From assembly GCA_902593675.1 (NCBI GenBank), contig CACJJI010000002.1, forward strand, positions 62,001 through 126,000: DNA of 64,000 nucleotides, in the 5' to 3' direction. Shown here piece after piece: positions 33,788 through 42,105 of this stretch. The notes under the pieces are model-generated. The model was not told where the DNA came from, did not search any database, and saw only the letters and a program-made list of their open reading frames with translations. Both the position numbers and the translations under genes were made by a program. The DNA comes from an uncultured SAR86 cluster bacterium (GTDB lineage Bacteria > Pseudomonadota > Gammaproteobacteria > Magnimaribacterales > D2472). Numbering within the stretch: the stretch's first letter is position 1; the number at the start of each line of letters is the position of its first letter.

Positions 33788-34248
33788 TGCAAAGGCATGA
33801 CTCTAGACTTGCCTTTGTTTTTTATAATTTTAACTCTTTGCCCAACAGCAAAACTATAATCTCCTTCTTCTTGGATAATGGAAACTGTTTTGCCTGAATC
33901 TAGGTCTAGCAACAACTCAATAGCTGGTTTCCTAGTTGCGGCATCTCCCATTTTTGAACCTACAGCGGAGCCTACTAAGGCGCCCAAAACTCCTGCAATA
34001 TCTGACTCAGTCTCAGAGTCAGTTACTGAAGCTCCCGCAACTCCACCAATGATTGCTCCAGCCACAGCACCAGTATCTCCATCTCCAGATAATATAACTC
34101 TATCAATTGAGACGACCGTAGCAAAAATTACTGTTTGCATTCTTTGCGCATCAGAGCGATCAACCACTTCAGGTCGCAGTGAACTATATGAACAACTTAC
34201 CATGAGCATTGCAAAAAGAATGCTAAAAATATTTTTAGATGCTGTCAT
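33784..34248 (-). CDS. glycine-zipper outer-membrane lipoprotein (SlyB/Pcp-like)
   Basis: About 154 residues from the ATG at 34248, chosen because it gives a lipoprotein signal MTASKNIFSILFAMLMVSC with the lipobox LMVSC; the ORF-track start lies 15 codons upstream. The middle has a glycine zipper (GAVAGAIIGGVAGASVTD and GVLGALVGSAVGSKMGDAA), which inserts in membranes. The C-terminal part is a small beta domain (VSIIQEEGDYSFAVGQRVKII). SlyB-like proteins contribute to envelope integrity. It overlaps the previous gene by 14 bp and recX by 4 bp. Confidence 0.78.
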   Translation of the reverse strand: MTASKNIFSILFAMLMVSCSYSSLRPEVVDRSDAQRMQTVIFATVVSIDRVILSGDGDTGAVAGAIIGGVAGASVTDSETESDIAGVLGALVGSAVGSKMGDAATRKPAIELLLDLDSGKTVSIIQEEGDYSFAVGQRVKIIKNKGKSRVMPLQ

Positions 34249-34660
34249 TGTCTTTAATCTCCTGTTTAAAATTTTTCTCAAGCTCATCTGCAATTAAATA
34301 ATAGGTTTTACCTTTGTAAAAACCATTAAGAAGCTTTACTTCATAGATTGAGTCATTAAATTTAGAAGCAAGTATCTCTATGCTTTCATTTTTTTTCAAA
34401 CGCACGAGGTTTCTTCCATCAACCATAGAAAAAGTATCCCAAGTTTGGAATTTTCTGCTTCTGTGTGTGTGGTATGCATCACTTGATAAAAAATATACGA
34501 CTTGCCCACTACCAAACGATGAGCTTGGAGAGCCATTTTTAATTAGTTGCCAAACTGTGCCCGTGAGATCTGGCGCAGAGTCATCTGTTGTTTCTGCTAA
34601 AAGAGCAGGAGTCGCAATAATTAAGCTGAAAATAAGAAAATATTTTTTTAAATCTTTCAT
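34235..34660 (-). CDS. secreted hypothetical protein
   Basis: 141 residues with a signal peptide (MKDLKKYFLIFSLIIATPALLAET). The mature part is mixed beta (DLTGTVWQLIKNGSP, VVYFLSSDAYHTHRSRKFQTWDTFSM, YEVKLLNGFYKGKTYYLIADE). I do not recognise the family; it should be periplasmic. It overlaps the following lipoprotein gene by 14 bp, which suggests a joint envelope role. Confidence 0.65.
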   Translation of the reverse strand: MKDLKKYFLIFSLIIATPALLAETTDDSAPDLTGTVWQLIKNGSPSSSFGSGQVVYFLSSDAYHTHRSRKFQTWDTFSMVDGRNLVRLKKNESIEILASKFNDSIYEVKLLNGFYKGKTYYLIADELEKNFKQEIKDNDSI

Positions 34661-34700
34661 ATTAGTTTTGACCTTAAATTATAAAAAAAGTTCATGCGCT

Positions 34701-35084
34701 TTAGGCAAGGTAAACATATATACCATAAATACTCATCCCCATCATTAATACCCATGAGCCCAATGCCCCCACAACACGATAAGGAGTGCTTTCTCTAGAA
34801 ATAGAAATGCCATAAGCATGAAGAATTCTGCAAAGAAAAAAAGTAGATCCAATCAAATGCAATTTCCAATCTACCACTCCTTGCATTTCTAGTAATAATA
34901 AAAGGATTAATGCAATGGGTGCATGCTCCATTAAATTTCCATGAGCTCGCATGGATTGCAGCAACTCTGAAGAACCGCCGTCTCCTAGCATTGTTTTGGT
35001 TTTTCCTCTTATGACCCCATTTCTAAGTGCTAAAAAAATGGCAAAAATTGTAATCAAGGATGTATATAAAAGCGTTATTTCCAT
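34701..35084 (-). CDS. MAPEG family membrane protein
   Basis: 127 residues with four transmembrane helices. The MAPEG signature is clear: MRAHGNLMEHAPIALILLLLLE near residue 45, then FFLCRILHAYGIS. MAPEG proteins are membrane glutathione-S-transferase-like enzymes; bacterial members are poorly characterised and the substrate is unknown. It stands alone and is divergent from the nitroreductase with about 109 bp between starts. Confidence 0.85.
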   Translation of the reverse strand: MEITLLYTSLITIFAIFLALRNGVIRGKTKTMLGDGGSSELLQSMRAHGNLMEHAPIALILLLLLEMQGVVDWKLHLIGSTFFLCRILHAYGISISRESTPYRVVGALGSWVLMMGMSIYGIYVYLA

Positions 35085-35193
35085 AAATAAATTGGTTAAG
35101 TTAAATAATGTTTACTCAGTTTAGTTTAATCGCATAGAGCAAAAGATTGGAGTATTTATTAAAAAAAAATTTTTCATCTATTAGAATAGAAGC

Positions 35194-35754
35194 ATGGATG
35201 CAATGACCAATCTCCTAACGCGAAATTCTCCTCGCGAATTAACCACTCCTATTCCTTCAAAGGATGAGATGCATGAAATATATCAAGCAGCACTTCGAGC
35301 TCCCGATCATGCCTGGCTAAGACCATCTCGTTTTATTGAAGTCACTGGAGAAGGCTTAAATAAGCTATCTGAAATTTTCACAGAATTTGCTTCAAGGGAA
35401 TTAAAAGATGTTACACCCTTACAAATGGAAAAATATCAGTCTGCACCATTCAGAGCGCCAATGATCATTATTCTTACAACAAAAATTACCGAACATCCCA
35501 AGGTTCCTAAAGTTGAGCAAATGTTATCGACTGCAACAGCAGCAGAGAATATTCTTTTGGCATTGCATGCAAAAAAATATGCTGGAATTTGGCGAACAGG
35601 TAAATTTGCCTTCAACAAAAAAATAGCTGAGTACTTAGATTTAACCGCTGACCATGAGGTAATTGGATACTTATATGTTGGCACCCCTACTGGCACCAAT
35701 AAAAAAATACCCCAGCTAGATATTGAAAATTTTGTGACTCGCTGGGACGAATAA
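35194..35754 (+). CDS. nitroreductase family protein (YdjA-like)
   Basis: 186 residues, the compact nitroreductase fold: LLTRNSPRELTTPIPSKDEMHEIYQAALRAPDHAWLRPSRFIEV at the N-terminus (FMN binding), then LSTATAAENILLALHAKKYAGIWRTG and EVIGYLYVGTPT. It uses FMN and NAD(P)H to reduce a nitro- or quinone-type compound; the natural substrate is unknown. The short length and the RAPDHAWLRP motif suit the YdjA subgroup. Confidence 0.88.
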   Translation: MDAMTNLLTRNSPRELTTPIPSKDEMHEIYQAALRAPDHAWLRPSRFIEVTGEGLNKLSEIFTEFASRELKDVTPLQMEKYQSAPFRAPMIIILTTKITEHPKVPKVEQMLSTATAAENILLALHAKKYAGIWRTGKFAFNKKIAEYLDLTADHEVIGYLYVGTPTGTNKKIPQLDIENFVTRWDE

Positions 35755-35769
35755 ATTCTTCAATATTTC

Positions 35770-35797
35770 CTTGAATTTTTCTTAAAAGCTCCTAAAT
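35770..35797 (+). promoter_or_regulatory. candidate sigma-32 promoter of the hsp20 gene
   Basis: CTTGAAT matches the heat-shock -35 consensus in six of seven positions. About 13 bp downstream TCCTAAAT is only a partial match to CCCCATNT. The match is clearly weaker than the one before htpG, but the downstream gene is a small heat-shock protein. Confidence 0.3.
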
Positions 35798-35888
35798 AAA
35801 AGATGTAGATGCCATTTGGGTCTACGTATATTAACCGCATATGCCAATTGGATATGCACATTTAGTCGCTACTAAGGAGGACTATATT

Positions 35889-36341
35889 ATGGTACTTAAT
35901 TTTACCGATCCGTTCCTAACCACTCGCGTGTTAGGGTTTGAAAGCCTGTTTGATAGATTGCAGAGATTCTCTGAAACCACAGAAAGATCTTCAAGCTATC
36001 CTCCATATAACATCAGGAGAGATCAAAACAAGATCTTCATTGATGTCGCTGTTGCCGGTCTTGCAAAAGAAGACCTCAACATTGAGTTGGCAGAAGGCGT
36101 ATTAACCATCGAGCATAAAGGCCCAAAAGCTGAACTTCTCAATGGTGAAAATGAAGTTGTCTATCAAGGCATAGCTCAAAGAGCATTTAAGCAGCAATTT
36201 ACTTTGGCTGAAAACGTTGAAGTGCATGGTGCTGAATTAGTCAATGGAATGTTAACTCTCGAATTAGAGAAGATTATTCCAGATGCTCAAAAGCCACGCA
36301 TGATTGACATTAAAGCTCCTAAAATTTTAGGCAGCAAATAA
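35889..36341 (+). CDS. small heat-shock protein, Hsp20/IbpA family
   Basis: 150 residues from the ATG at 35889, which has a perfect AAGGAGG ribosome site 8 bp upstream; the ORF track extends 16 codons further. The IbpA-type N-terminus (FTDPFLTTRVLGFESLFDRL) is followed by YPPYNIRRDQNKIFIDVAVAGLAKEDLNIELAEG and the alpha-crystallin core ending LVNGMLTLELEKIIPD. It holds unfolding proteins for refolding. The 5' leader contains a small hairpin (GCATAT/ATATGC, 35837-35857) and a weak heat-shock promoter; a strong terminator follows the gene. Confidence 0.93.
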   Translation: MVLNFTDPFLTTRVLGFESLFDRLQRFSETTERSSSYPPYNIRRDQNKIFIDVAVAGLAKEDLNIELAEGVLTIEHKGPKAELLNGENEVVYQGIAQRAFKQQFTLAENVEVHGAELVNGMLTLELEKIIPDAQKPRMIDIKAPKILGSK

Positions 36342-36359
36342 CTCATTCATAATGTGATC

Positions 36360-36386
36360 GGGGAGCCTAGGCTCCCCTTTTTTTAT
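36360..36386 (+). terminator. intrinsic terminator of the hsp20 gene
   Basis: An 8-bp stem GGGGAGCC/GGCTCCCC with a TA loop is followed by TTTTTTT, beginning 18 bp after the hsp20 stop and ending before the DsbD-like gene. It is among the strongest terminators in the window. Confidence 0.92.
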
Positions 36387-36400
36387 TACAATGGTTTAAC

Positions 36401-38350
36401 ATGAACTTCATGAAAAATATCTTTCTAACCTTAAGCATCTTATGGTGCGCAGTTCTGCTGGCCAATCCAGTAGAGACTGGTCATGCAAAGGCGAGTTTGA
36501 TAACCAATCTGCAAAGCTCGTCTCAAGAATCTTTTTATGTCGGTGTCCGTTTGCAAATGCAAGATGGATGGCACACATATTGGGAAAATCCAGGTGATTC
36601 AGGCAGTCCTTTTGAAGCAACATGGAAGACTGATGCTGGGGTCATCATTGAAAATGTAAGCTGGCCTACCCCTCAAACTATTCCATACCCGCCTCTCATG
36701 ACCTTTGGATATGAAGGTGATGTTGTTTTTCCTTTTCAAGTTTTTCGTTCGCTCGATACCGAGTTAACTGAAATAAGTCTAGATTTTGATTTCTTAATTT
36801 GCGCAGATATTTGTATTCCCGAACAGGCAACATTAACCCTAGATCTAACATCGGCATCTTCAAGTGATCTTTTAGATCAAGCGATAGATAATTTACCAAC
36901 CAAGCTTGTAAAAACTACAAGCGCTATTAGCGGAGATGAGCTTAAGGTAGTATTTCAGTCACCCAAAGAATTTTCTTCAGCATATATATTCCCTCGAGAA
37001 GGCAATTTATTTGTCTACACTCCTAATCAAGCAATTACAGCAATTGAAGACAATATTTTCGAAATAACTCTGCCTTTAGCTCAAGAGGAAGTTGAGTCAT
37101 TTTCTGGAATCATTAGTTTGGATGGTCAAGGATTTCAATTTGAAGAACAAATAGCCTCTTCCGGCGGCATGTCACTTTGGCAAGCGATTCTATTTGCATT
37201 GATTGGTGGTTTGATCTTGAATCTTATGCCATGTGTTTTTCCAGTGATCTCTTTAAAAGTTCTGAGCTTTGTTTCTATGGGTGGCGATGACCACGCAAAA
37301 ATAAGAAATCATGCTCTAGCATTTGTTGGTGGGGTCATGTCTACTTTTCTATCGATTGCAACTGCGCTTATGATCATAAGGTCGACTGGATCAATGATTG
37401 GATGGGGTTACCAACTGCAATCACCAGTTGTTGTAGGGATCTTAACGTTGATTATGTTAGGCATTGGGATGATTCTCTTAACAAATATCAATGTCGCCGC
37501 AGGCCTCACCAATATAGGTTCAAGCGTTCAAAATAGAAATGATTACTCAGGTTCGTTTTTTACAGGCGTCTTAGCGGTTGTTGTGGCCTCACCTTGTACA
37601 GCTCCGTTTATGGGAGCAGCTGTGGGCTACGCTCTCCTCCAACCATCATTTGCAACTTTGCCTATCTTTTTGTCTTTAGGTCTGGGATTCGCTGGGCCTT
37701 ATCTTATTCTGGCAATTAAGCCGCAATGGATTAGCTCTCTGCCAAAACCAGGACCGTGGATGGAAACATTAAAGCAATTTTTTGCATTTCCAATGATTGC
37801 AACGGCTTTGTGGTTAATGTGGGTATTTATGGTACAAACCTCCGGAGATGCGCTCATCCAACTCTTGATTTTAGGTTTATCACTAGGTCTGGCTATCTGG
37901 ATGATTGCTGCATTTGAAGGTCGTTGGAAGTGGGTCGGGTTGATTCTTACATTCATCGCATCAATTCAGATTTTTAATAATTTACCAAATAACACCAATG
38001 AAATTACACAATCAGCTGATGCGGATAGTTGGAACCTGTCGATTGAATCTGATTTGCAAGCAAACAATCAAGCCTACCTGATTAACTTTACCGCAGCTTG
38101 GTGTATAACATGCCAGACAAATGAAAAAGCTGCACTTGCAAGAACATCAGTTCAAGATTACTTGGCTGAACAAAATATTAAATACATTAAAGCTGATTGG
38201 ACAAACAGGAACGAGGATATTGCAATCGGACTAGCTAAGTATGAACGCTCAGGAATTCCTTTGTATATTTTTTGGAAACCTGGCATGAGAAATTCTAAAA
38301 TTTTGCCAGCTGTTTTAACCGAAGACTTATTAATTAGGAGCATGCAATGA
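36401..38350 (+). CDS. DsbD/ScsB-like protein-disulfide reductase
   Basis: 649 residues in three parts. After a signal peptide (ILWCAVLLA) comes a periplasmic domain of the ScsB/DsbD N-terminal type (VGVRLQMQDGWHTYWENPGDSGSP, then ICADICIPEQATLTL). The membrane electron-transfer domain has paired cysteines in NLMPCVFPVISLKVLSF and VVASPCTAPFMGAAVGYALL, and the C-terminal thioredoxin domain has NFTAAWCITCQTNE. It carries electrons from cytoplasmic thioredoxin to the periplasm. The N-terminal domain resembles ScsB more than DsbD. It overlaps the redoxin gene by 4 bp. Confidence 0.92.
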   Translation: MNFMKNIFLTLSILWCAVLLANPVETGHAKASLITNLQSSSQESFYVGVRLQMQDGWHTYWENPGDSGSPFEATWKTDAGVIIENVSWPTPQTIPYPPLMTFGYEGDVVFPFQVFRSLDTELTEISLDFDFLICADICIPEQATLTLDLTSASSSDLLDQAIDNLPTKLVKTTSAISGDELKVVFQSPKEFSSAYIFPREGNLFVYTPNQAITAIEDNIFEITLPLAQEEVESFSGIISLDGQGFQFEEQIASSGGMSLWQAILFALIGGLILNLMPCVFPVISLKVLSFVSMGGDDHAKIRNHALAFVGGVMSTFLSIATALMIIRSTGSMIGWGYQLQSPVVVGILTLIMLGIGMILLTNINVAAGLTNIGSSVQNRNDYSGSFFTGVLAVVVASPCTAPFMGAAVGYALLQPSFATLPIFLSLGLGFAGPYLILAIKPQWISSLPKPGPWMETLKQFFAFPMIATALWLMWVFMVQTSGDALIQLLILGLSLGLAIWMIAAFEGRWKWVGLILTFIASIQIFNNLPNNTNEITQSADADSWNLSIESDLQANNQAYLINFTAAWCITCQTNEKAALARTSVQDYLAEQNIKYIKADWTNRNEDIAIGLAKYERSGIPLYIFWKPGMRNSKILPAVLTEDLLIRSMQ

Positions 38351-38979
38351 AAACAATTTTAAGTTCTTTTATCTTCTTATTTTTCGTGGCCCATGTTTTT
38401 AGCGCTGAAATAGTTTTACAAAATCCAAAAGTAAATGAAAAAGCTCCTTTATTTAGTGCAGTTAATTCATATGGAGAAAGAATTAATTTAACTGACTTCC
38501 AGGGTCAACCAGTCATCCTGGAGTGGTCTAACCATGAATGTCCATACGTTGCTAGACATTATGAAGAAGAAAACATGCAGTCAGTTCAAAAAATGGCTCA
38601 GGAAGAAGGCTTTGTCTGGTTGACTATCATCTCTTCAACCCCAGGAGAGCAAGGCCACGTTAGCCCCTCACTAGCCAACGATTTAACCCAGTCAAGAAAG
38701 GCACATCCAAGTCATGTTCTACTGGATGAATCTGGTGAAATTGGGATGCAATACGGAGCTAAAACAACTCCTCACATGTACATGATCGACGACAAAGGTT
38801 TGCTTCGGTACAAAGGAGCGATTGATGATATTGGCATGGGCATGAAGTTTTTCTCCGCCTCTTTTGCTAACGCCACAAACTATGTTGCAACTCAGCTTTC
38901 AGATGTGAAGAGAAATAAGAAGTTAGCAATAGATAATACTGTGGCTTATGGGTGCAGCGTAAAGTATAACTACGACTGA
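38347..38979 (+). CDS. periplasmic AhpC/TSA-like redoxin
   Basis: 210 residues with a signal peptide (MKTILSSFIFLFFVAHVFSAE). The thioredoxin-like fold has EWSNHECPYVARHYEEENM, with one cysteine where peroxiredoxin-type proteins have the catalytic residue, then YGAKTTPHMYMIDDKGLLRYKGAIDD and a late C near the C-terminus (GCSVKYNYD). The ATGA overlap with the DsbD-like gene indicates that it is a direct electron acceptor of that protein. The precise substrate is unknown. It ends in a 10-bp overlap with the convergent HNH gene. Confidence 0.86.
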   Translation: MKTILSSFIFLFFVAHVFSAEIVLQNPKVNEKAPLFSAVNSYGERINLTDFQGQPVILEWSNHECPYVARHYEEENMQSVQKMAQEEGFVWLTIISSTPGEQGHVSPSLANDLTQSRKAHPSHVLLDESGEIGMQYGAKTTPHMYMIDDKGLLRYKGAIDDIGMGMKFFSASFANATNYVATQLSDVKRNKKLAIDNTVAYGCSVKYNYD

Positions 38980-39488
38980 AAGATATACTTGTCCCACTCT
39001 CTATCAGGGAAGTTTGTTTTATTAATTTGATGGCCGCGAATTAAATGACTAAGTGAAGGCTTGGTGGGCTCTACCTTCGGTCGAATATCTTTATCTCCTT
39101 TTTGCAAATTACAGGTCTTACATGCAGTGACCACATTATCCCATGTTGACCCTCCTTTTCTGCATCTTGGAACTACATGATCCATGGTGAGATCTTTTTT
39201 TTCAAAAATATCAAAGCAATATTGGCATGTATAAAGATCTCTCAAAAATACATTCGATCTTGAGAATTTAACGTAACTATGAAAAGGATGATAACTTTGC
39301 AACATTAAGATGCTTGGAACTTTCATTTCAACACTTGGAGATCTTACTACCCAATCCTTGTGCTCTTTGATGACGATGACACTTCTGGTGATAGTCAGTT
39401 TGATAGCTGTCTTCCATGTGATTACGGATAATGGTAGGTAGCTAATCGGTCGCCCATTTCCATTTAACAATAAACAATCTTGTGACAT
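38970..39488 (-). CDS. HNH endonuclease
   Basis: About 172 residues from the ATG at 39488 (MSQDCLLLNGNGRPISYLPLS); the ORF track adds twelve upstream codons. The HNH module reads CQYCFDIFEKKDLTMDHVVPRCRKGGSTWDN then VVTACKTCNLQKGDK, with two CxxC zinc pairs and the DHxxP catalytic histidine. This chromosomal HNH family is common in proteobacteria next to no particular partner; it may act in DNA repair. Function unproven. Confidence 0.9.
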   Translation of the reverse strand: MSQDCLLLNGNGRPISYLPLSVITWKTAIKLTITRSVIVIKEHKDWVVRSPSVEMKVPSILMLQSYHPFHSYVKFSRSNVFLRDLYTCQYCFDIFEKKDLTMDHVVPRCRKGGSTWDNVVTACKTCNLQKGDKDIRPKVEPTKPSLSHLIRGHQINKTNFPDREWDKYIFQS

Positions 39489-39633
39489 AGAATTAATTTT
39501 TATACCTTGGTAAAAATAATACATAAATTTTTATAAAAAAGATCAATAAGAGCACATTTATGTAACAAATTTTTACAAAGATATATTTTTAGAAAAGTCT
39601 GATATAACATGGGTCAAAAAATTAGATTTATAA

Positions 39634-40350
39634 ATGGATTATCCAGCCTTTGAAGTCTTTGGAACACAGCACCTCATTACGCTGATGATATGTGCGGCTG
39701 TAATCTATGGGTATCCTAAATTTTTTCAGAATCAAAGCGAAACAAAAAAAATATTAGGCGGAAAAATAATTGCTGGGGTAATAATTTTACATATGTTAAC
39801 TCAGCCTGTTTACGATATTTTCCTGTTTGACCTTCCATGGCAAGGTGAATTCCCTATGCACATGTGTGATTTCTCTCAGTTGGCAATGATTTACTACCTG
39901 CTGAATCAAAAGGCACCAAAAATTCTTTTTCATTGTGCTTATTTTTGGGGCATCTGCGGCGCAACTATGGCCTTGGCAACCCCTGACCTTGAGTATGGAT
40001 TTCCACACGGTGAGTATTCACCTTTCTTCTGGGGTCATAGCTTTATCTTGCTGGCAGTGTTTTACGTCTTAATGGTAAGAAATGAGCGTCCTATTCTTAG
40101 CGATATTCCTAAAGTCATTGGAGTGACTTTGGTTCTTCTGATTTTTGTTTATTGTGTGAATTTACTCATAGGACCGCCAGCAAATTACTGGTATTTAGTT
40201 GCAAGACCTGTTGAAGGAACTTTAATGGACTATTTCCCAGATCCACCTCTGCACTTAATTGGTACCATACCGTTAGCAATTCTACTTTTTTATATTGCTT
40301 ATCTACCTCTTCAAATTAAAGATCTTTTACGAGGTAAGGCGGCCAAATGA
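39634..40350 (+). CDS. YwaF/TIGR02206-like membrane protein
   Basis: 238 residues with six or seven transmembrane helices. Family features: FGTQHLITLMICAAVIYGY at the start, LFDLPWQGEFPMHMCDFSQLAMIYYLL and GGYPHG-like YGFPHGEYSPFFWGHSFILL. The function of YwaF-type proteins is unknown. It overlaps the PLP enzyme gene by 4 bp (ATGA) and is divergent from the HNH gene with 145 bp between. Confidence 0.75.
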   Translation: MDYPAFEVFGTQHLITLMICAAVIYGYPKFFQNQSETKKILGGKIIAGVIILHMLTQPVYDIFLFDLPWQGEFPMHMCDFSQLAMIYYLLNQKAPKILFHCAYFWGICGATMALATPDLEYGFPHGEYSPFFWGHSFILLAVFYVLMVRNERPILSDIPKVIGVTLVLLIFVYCVNLLIGPPANYWYLVARPVEGTLMDYFPDPPLHLIGTIPLAILLFYIAYLPLQIKDLLRGKAAK

Positions 40351-41330
40351 AACTCGAACCAATTGTTTGGTTTGAGGAAGTAGTTAAAACCCATCAAACC
40401 ATTGCTCCACACATTCACCACACTCAAGTGGTGACTTGTCCAGATTTAAATGAGGAGCTTGGGGGCAAATATATTTTTAAACCTGAGTCATTGCAAATCA
40501 CTGGCTCTTTTAAAGTAAGAGGCGCCCTCTCAGCCATCTCAAGACTTTCAAAAGAGCAGTTGAAGCATGGCGTAATAGCATACTCCTCGGGCAATCATGC
40601 GCAAGGTGTTGCTCATGCTGCTAAATTATTTAATACCCCTGCCATTGTGGTCATGCCGAAAGATGCCCCAGTTAAAAAGATTGAAAATGCAAAAACTCTT
40701 GGAGCAAAAGTTGTTTTTTACGATAGAATCAAGGACAGCAGAGAGCAGATGGCTGCAGAGATTGCACAAGAAAAAAACCTTACTCTCATTAAACCCTATG
40801 ACTCACTTGAAACTATTTTCGGTCAAGCAACAGCAGCATACGAAGTCATTCATGATGTAAATAATCCAAAGATTGATAATGCGATAATTTGTGCCGGTGG
40901 TGGTGGATTAACTGCTGGCTCATGCATTCCTTTGAAGCACATCAATCCAGAGTGCAATATCTTTACCGCTGAACCAGAAGATTGGAATGATCATGAACAA
41001 TCATTCAATGCATCTAAACGCGTTGCAGTCGATACCAATAGATATGGCTTGTGCGACGGTATTCTAACACCAACCCCTGGAGAGGTTCCATTTGCAATCA
41101 ATCAACATTACGGCGTGACAGGTTTATCTGCCTCAGATGAAATGATCTGCGAAGCCATGAGTTTTGCCTTCAATCGCCTCAATCTTAAACTTGAACCCAG
41201 TGGCGCAGTGGCACTAGCTTGCCTGCTCGATAACAAAGAAAAGTTTAAAGGCTCAAGAACCTTAATAATGCTTTCTGGTGGAAACGTAGACGAAAAAACT
41301 TTCTCAGATTGTTTAGCTAGAGCTAATTAG
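40347..41330 (+). CDS. PLP-dependent threonine/serine dehydratase-like enzyme
   Basis: 327 residues, fold type II. The PLP lysine is in LQITGSFKVRGALSAI near residue 54; the substrate loop is AYSSGNHAQGVAHAA and the phosphate-binding glycine loop is CAGGGGLTAGSCIPL. It resembles threonine dehydratase and serine racemase; there is no C-terminal ACT regulatory domain, so it is probably a catabolic dehydratase or racemase rather than an isoleucine-pathway enzyme. It is translationally coupled to the YwaF-like gene and ends in an 8-bp overlap with the convergent cation-channel gene. Confidence 0.88.
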   Translation: MKLEPIVWFEEVVKTHQTIAPHIHHTQVVTCPDLNEELGGKYIFKPESLQITGSFKVRGALSAISRLSKEQLKHGVIAYSSGNHAQGVAHAAKLFNTPAIVVMPKDAPVKKIENAKTLGAKVVFYDRIKDSREQMAAEIAQEKNLTLIKPYDSLETIFGQATAAYEVIHDVNNPKIDNAIICAGGGGLTAGSCIPLKHINPECNIFTAEPEDWNDHEQSFNASKRVAVDTNRYGLCDGILTPTPGEVPFAINQHYGVTGLSASDEMICEAMSFAFNRLNLKLEPSGAVALACLLDNKEKFKGSRTLIMLSGGNVDEKTFSDCLARAN

Positions 41331-42057
41331 CTGAATCTTCTTCTTTTTGCAGGAGATCATCAATCCCAGTTCCACCCGTCATGACATCGACAATCACGCC
41401 AATAACCATGTTAAGTAAAATCACGGCATTAATGATGATGAAAGAAACAAAGAAAATCCAAGCATAAGGATAAACATCTATCACTTGCGCCATGATGTTT
41501 GCCCAATCATCATAGGTAGCGACCTGAACCAAGGTAATTAAAGCCAGGCCTATGTTGCCCCAATTCTCTGGATCCACCTTACCAAAGAACATGGTGCCAA
41601 TAGCACCCCAGACATACATAAAAATAAACATGAGCAAAGCTATAAAACCAACTCTTGGAATGGTTTTAACCAATGAATCGATAATATGACGGAAAGCAGG
41701 CACTACGGTAATGATTCGTAAAACCCGAATAATTCGAAGCAATCTTGCTACAAAGACACTTTCAACATTGTTAATTGGAACCAAGGAAATGGTCACGATC
41801 AAAAAGTCAAAGATATTCCAGCCATCGCTAAAGAATTTAACCAAAGATCGTTCGGAAATCATGCGAATAATGATCTCGATCAAGAAAAATAAGGTGATGG
41901 CATAATCGAATAGATCTAAGTAAACAGTGTACTCAGGTGATATGTCATATGAGCTAACACCTGCATAGATCGCAGAGGCCACAATCACAGCAATCACAAT
42001 ACCGCTAAAAAGCTTACTGTTTCTTATTTTAAGAAAAAAATCTACAAAACTATTCAT
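41323..42057 (-). CDS. voltage-gated cation channel, NaChBac/NavAb-like, single 6-TM subunit
   Basis: 244 residues with six transmembrane helices. S4 has four arginines at every third position (VARLLRIIRVLRIITVV, R105, R108, R111, R114), the voltage sensor. The pore loop reads ITLVQVATYDDWANIM. It aligns with TLFQVVTLESWAS of NaChBac, but the filter ESW becomes DDW (D183, D184). The S6 segment VILLNMVIGVIVDVM is typical of the family. Four subunits would form a channel in the inner membrane; whether Na+ or Ca2+ passes is not certain. The gene is the last before the giant FecR/cadherin gene on the same strand, 48 bp away. Confidence 0.9.
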   Translation of the reverse strand: MNSFVDFFLKIRNSKLFSGIVIAVIVASAIYAGVSSYDISPEYTVYLDLFDYAITLFFLIEIIIRMISERSLVKFFSDGWNIFDFLIVTISLVPINNVESVFVARLLRIIRVLRIITVVPAFRHIIDSLVKTIPRVGFIALLMFIFMYVWGAIGTMFFGKVDPENWGNIGLALITLVQVATYDDWANIMAQVIDVYPYAWIFFVSFIIINAVILLNMVIGVIVDVMTGGTGIDDLLQKEEDSAN

Positions 42058-42105
42058 ATCAGCCCCTAATCATAAAGATAAGTTTTTCATTTACAACCAT
42101 TTTAA

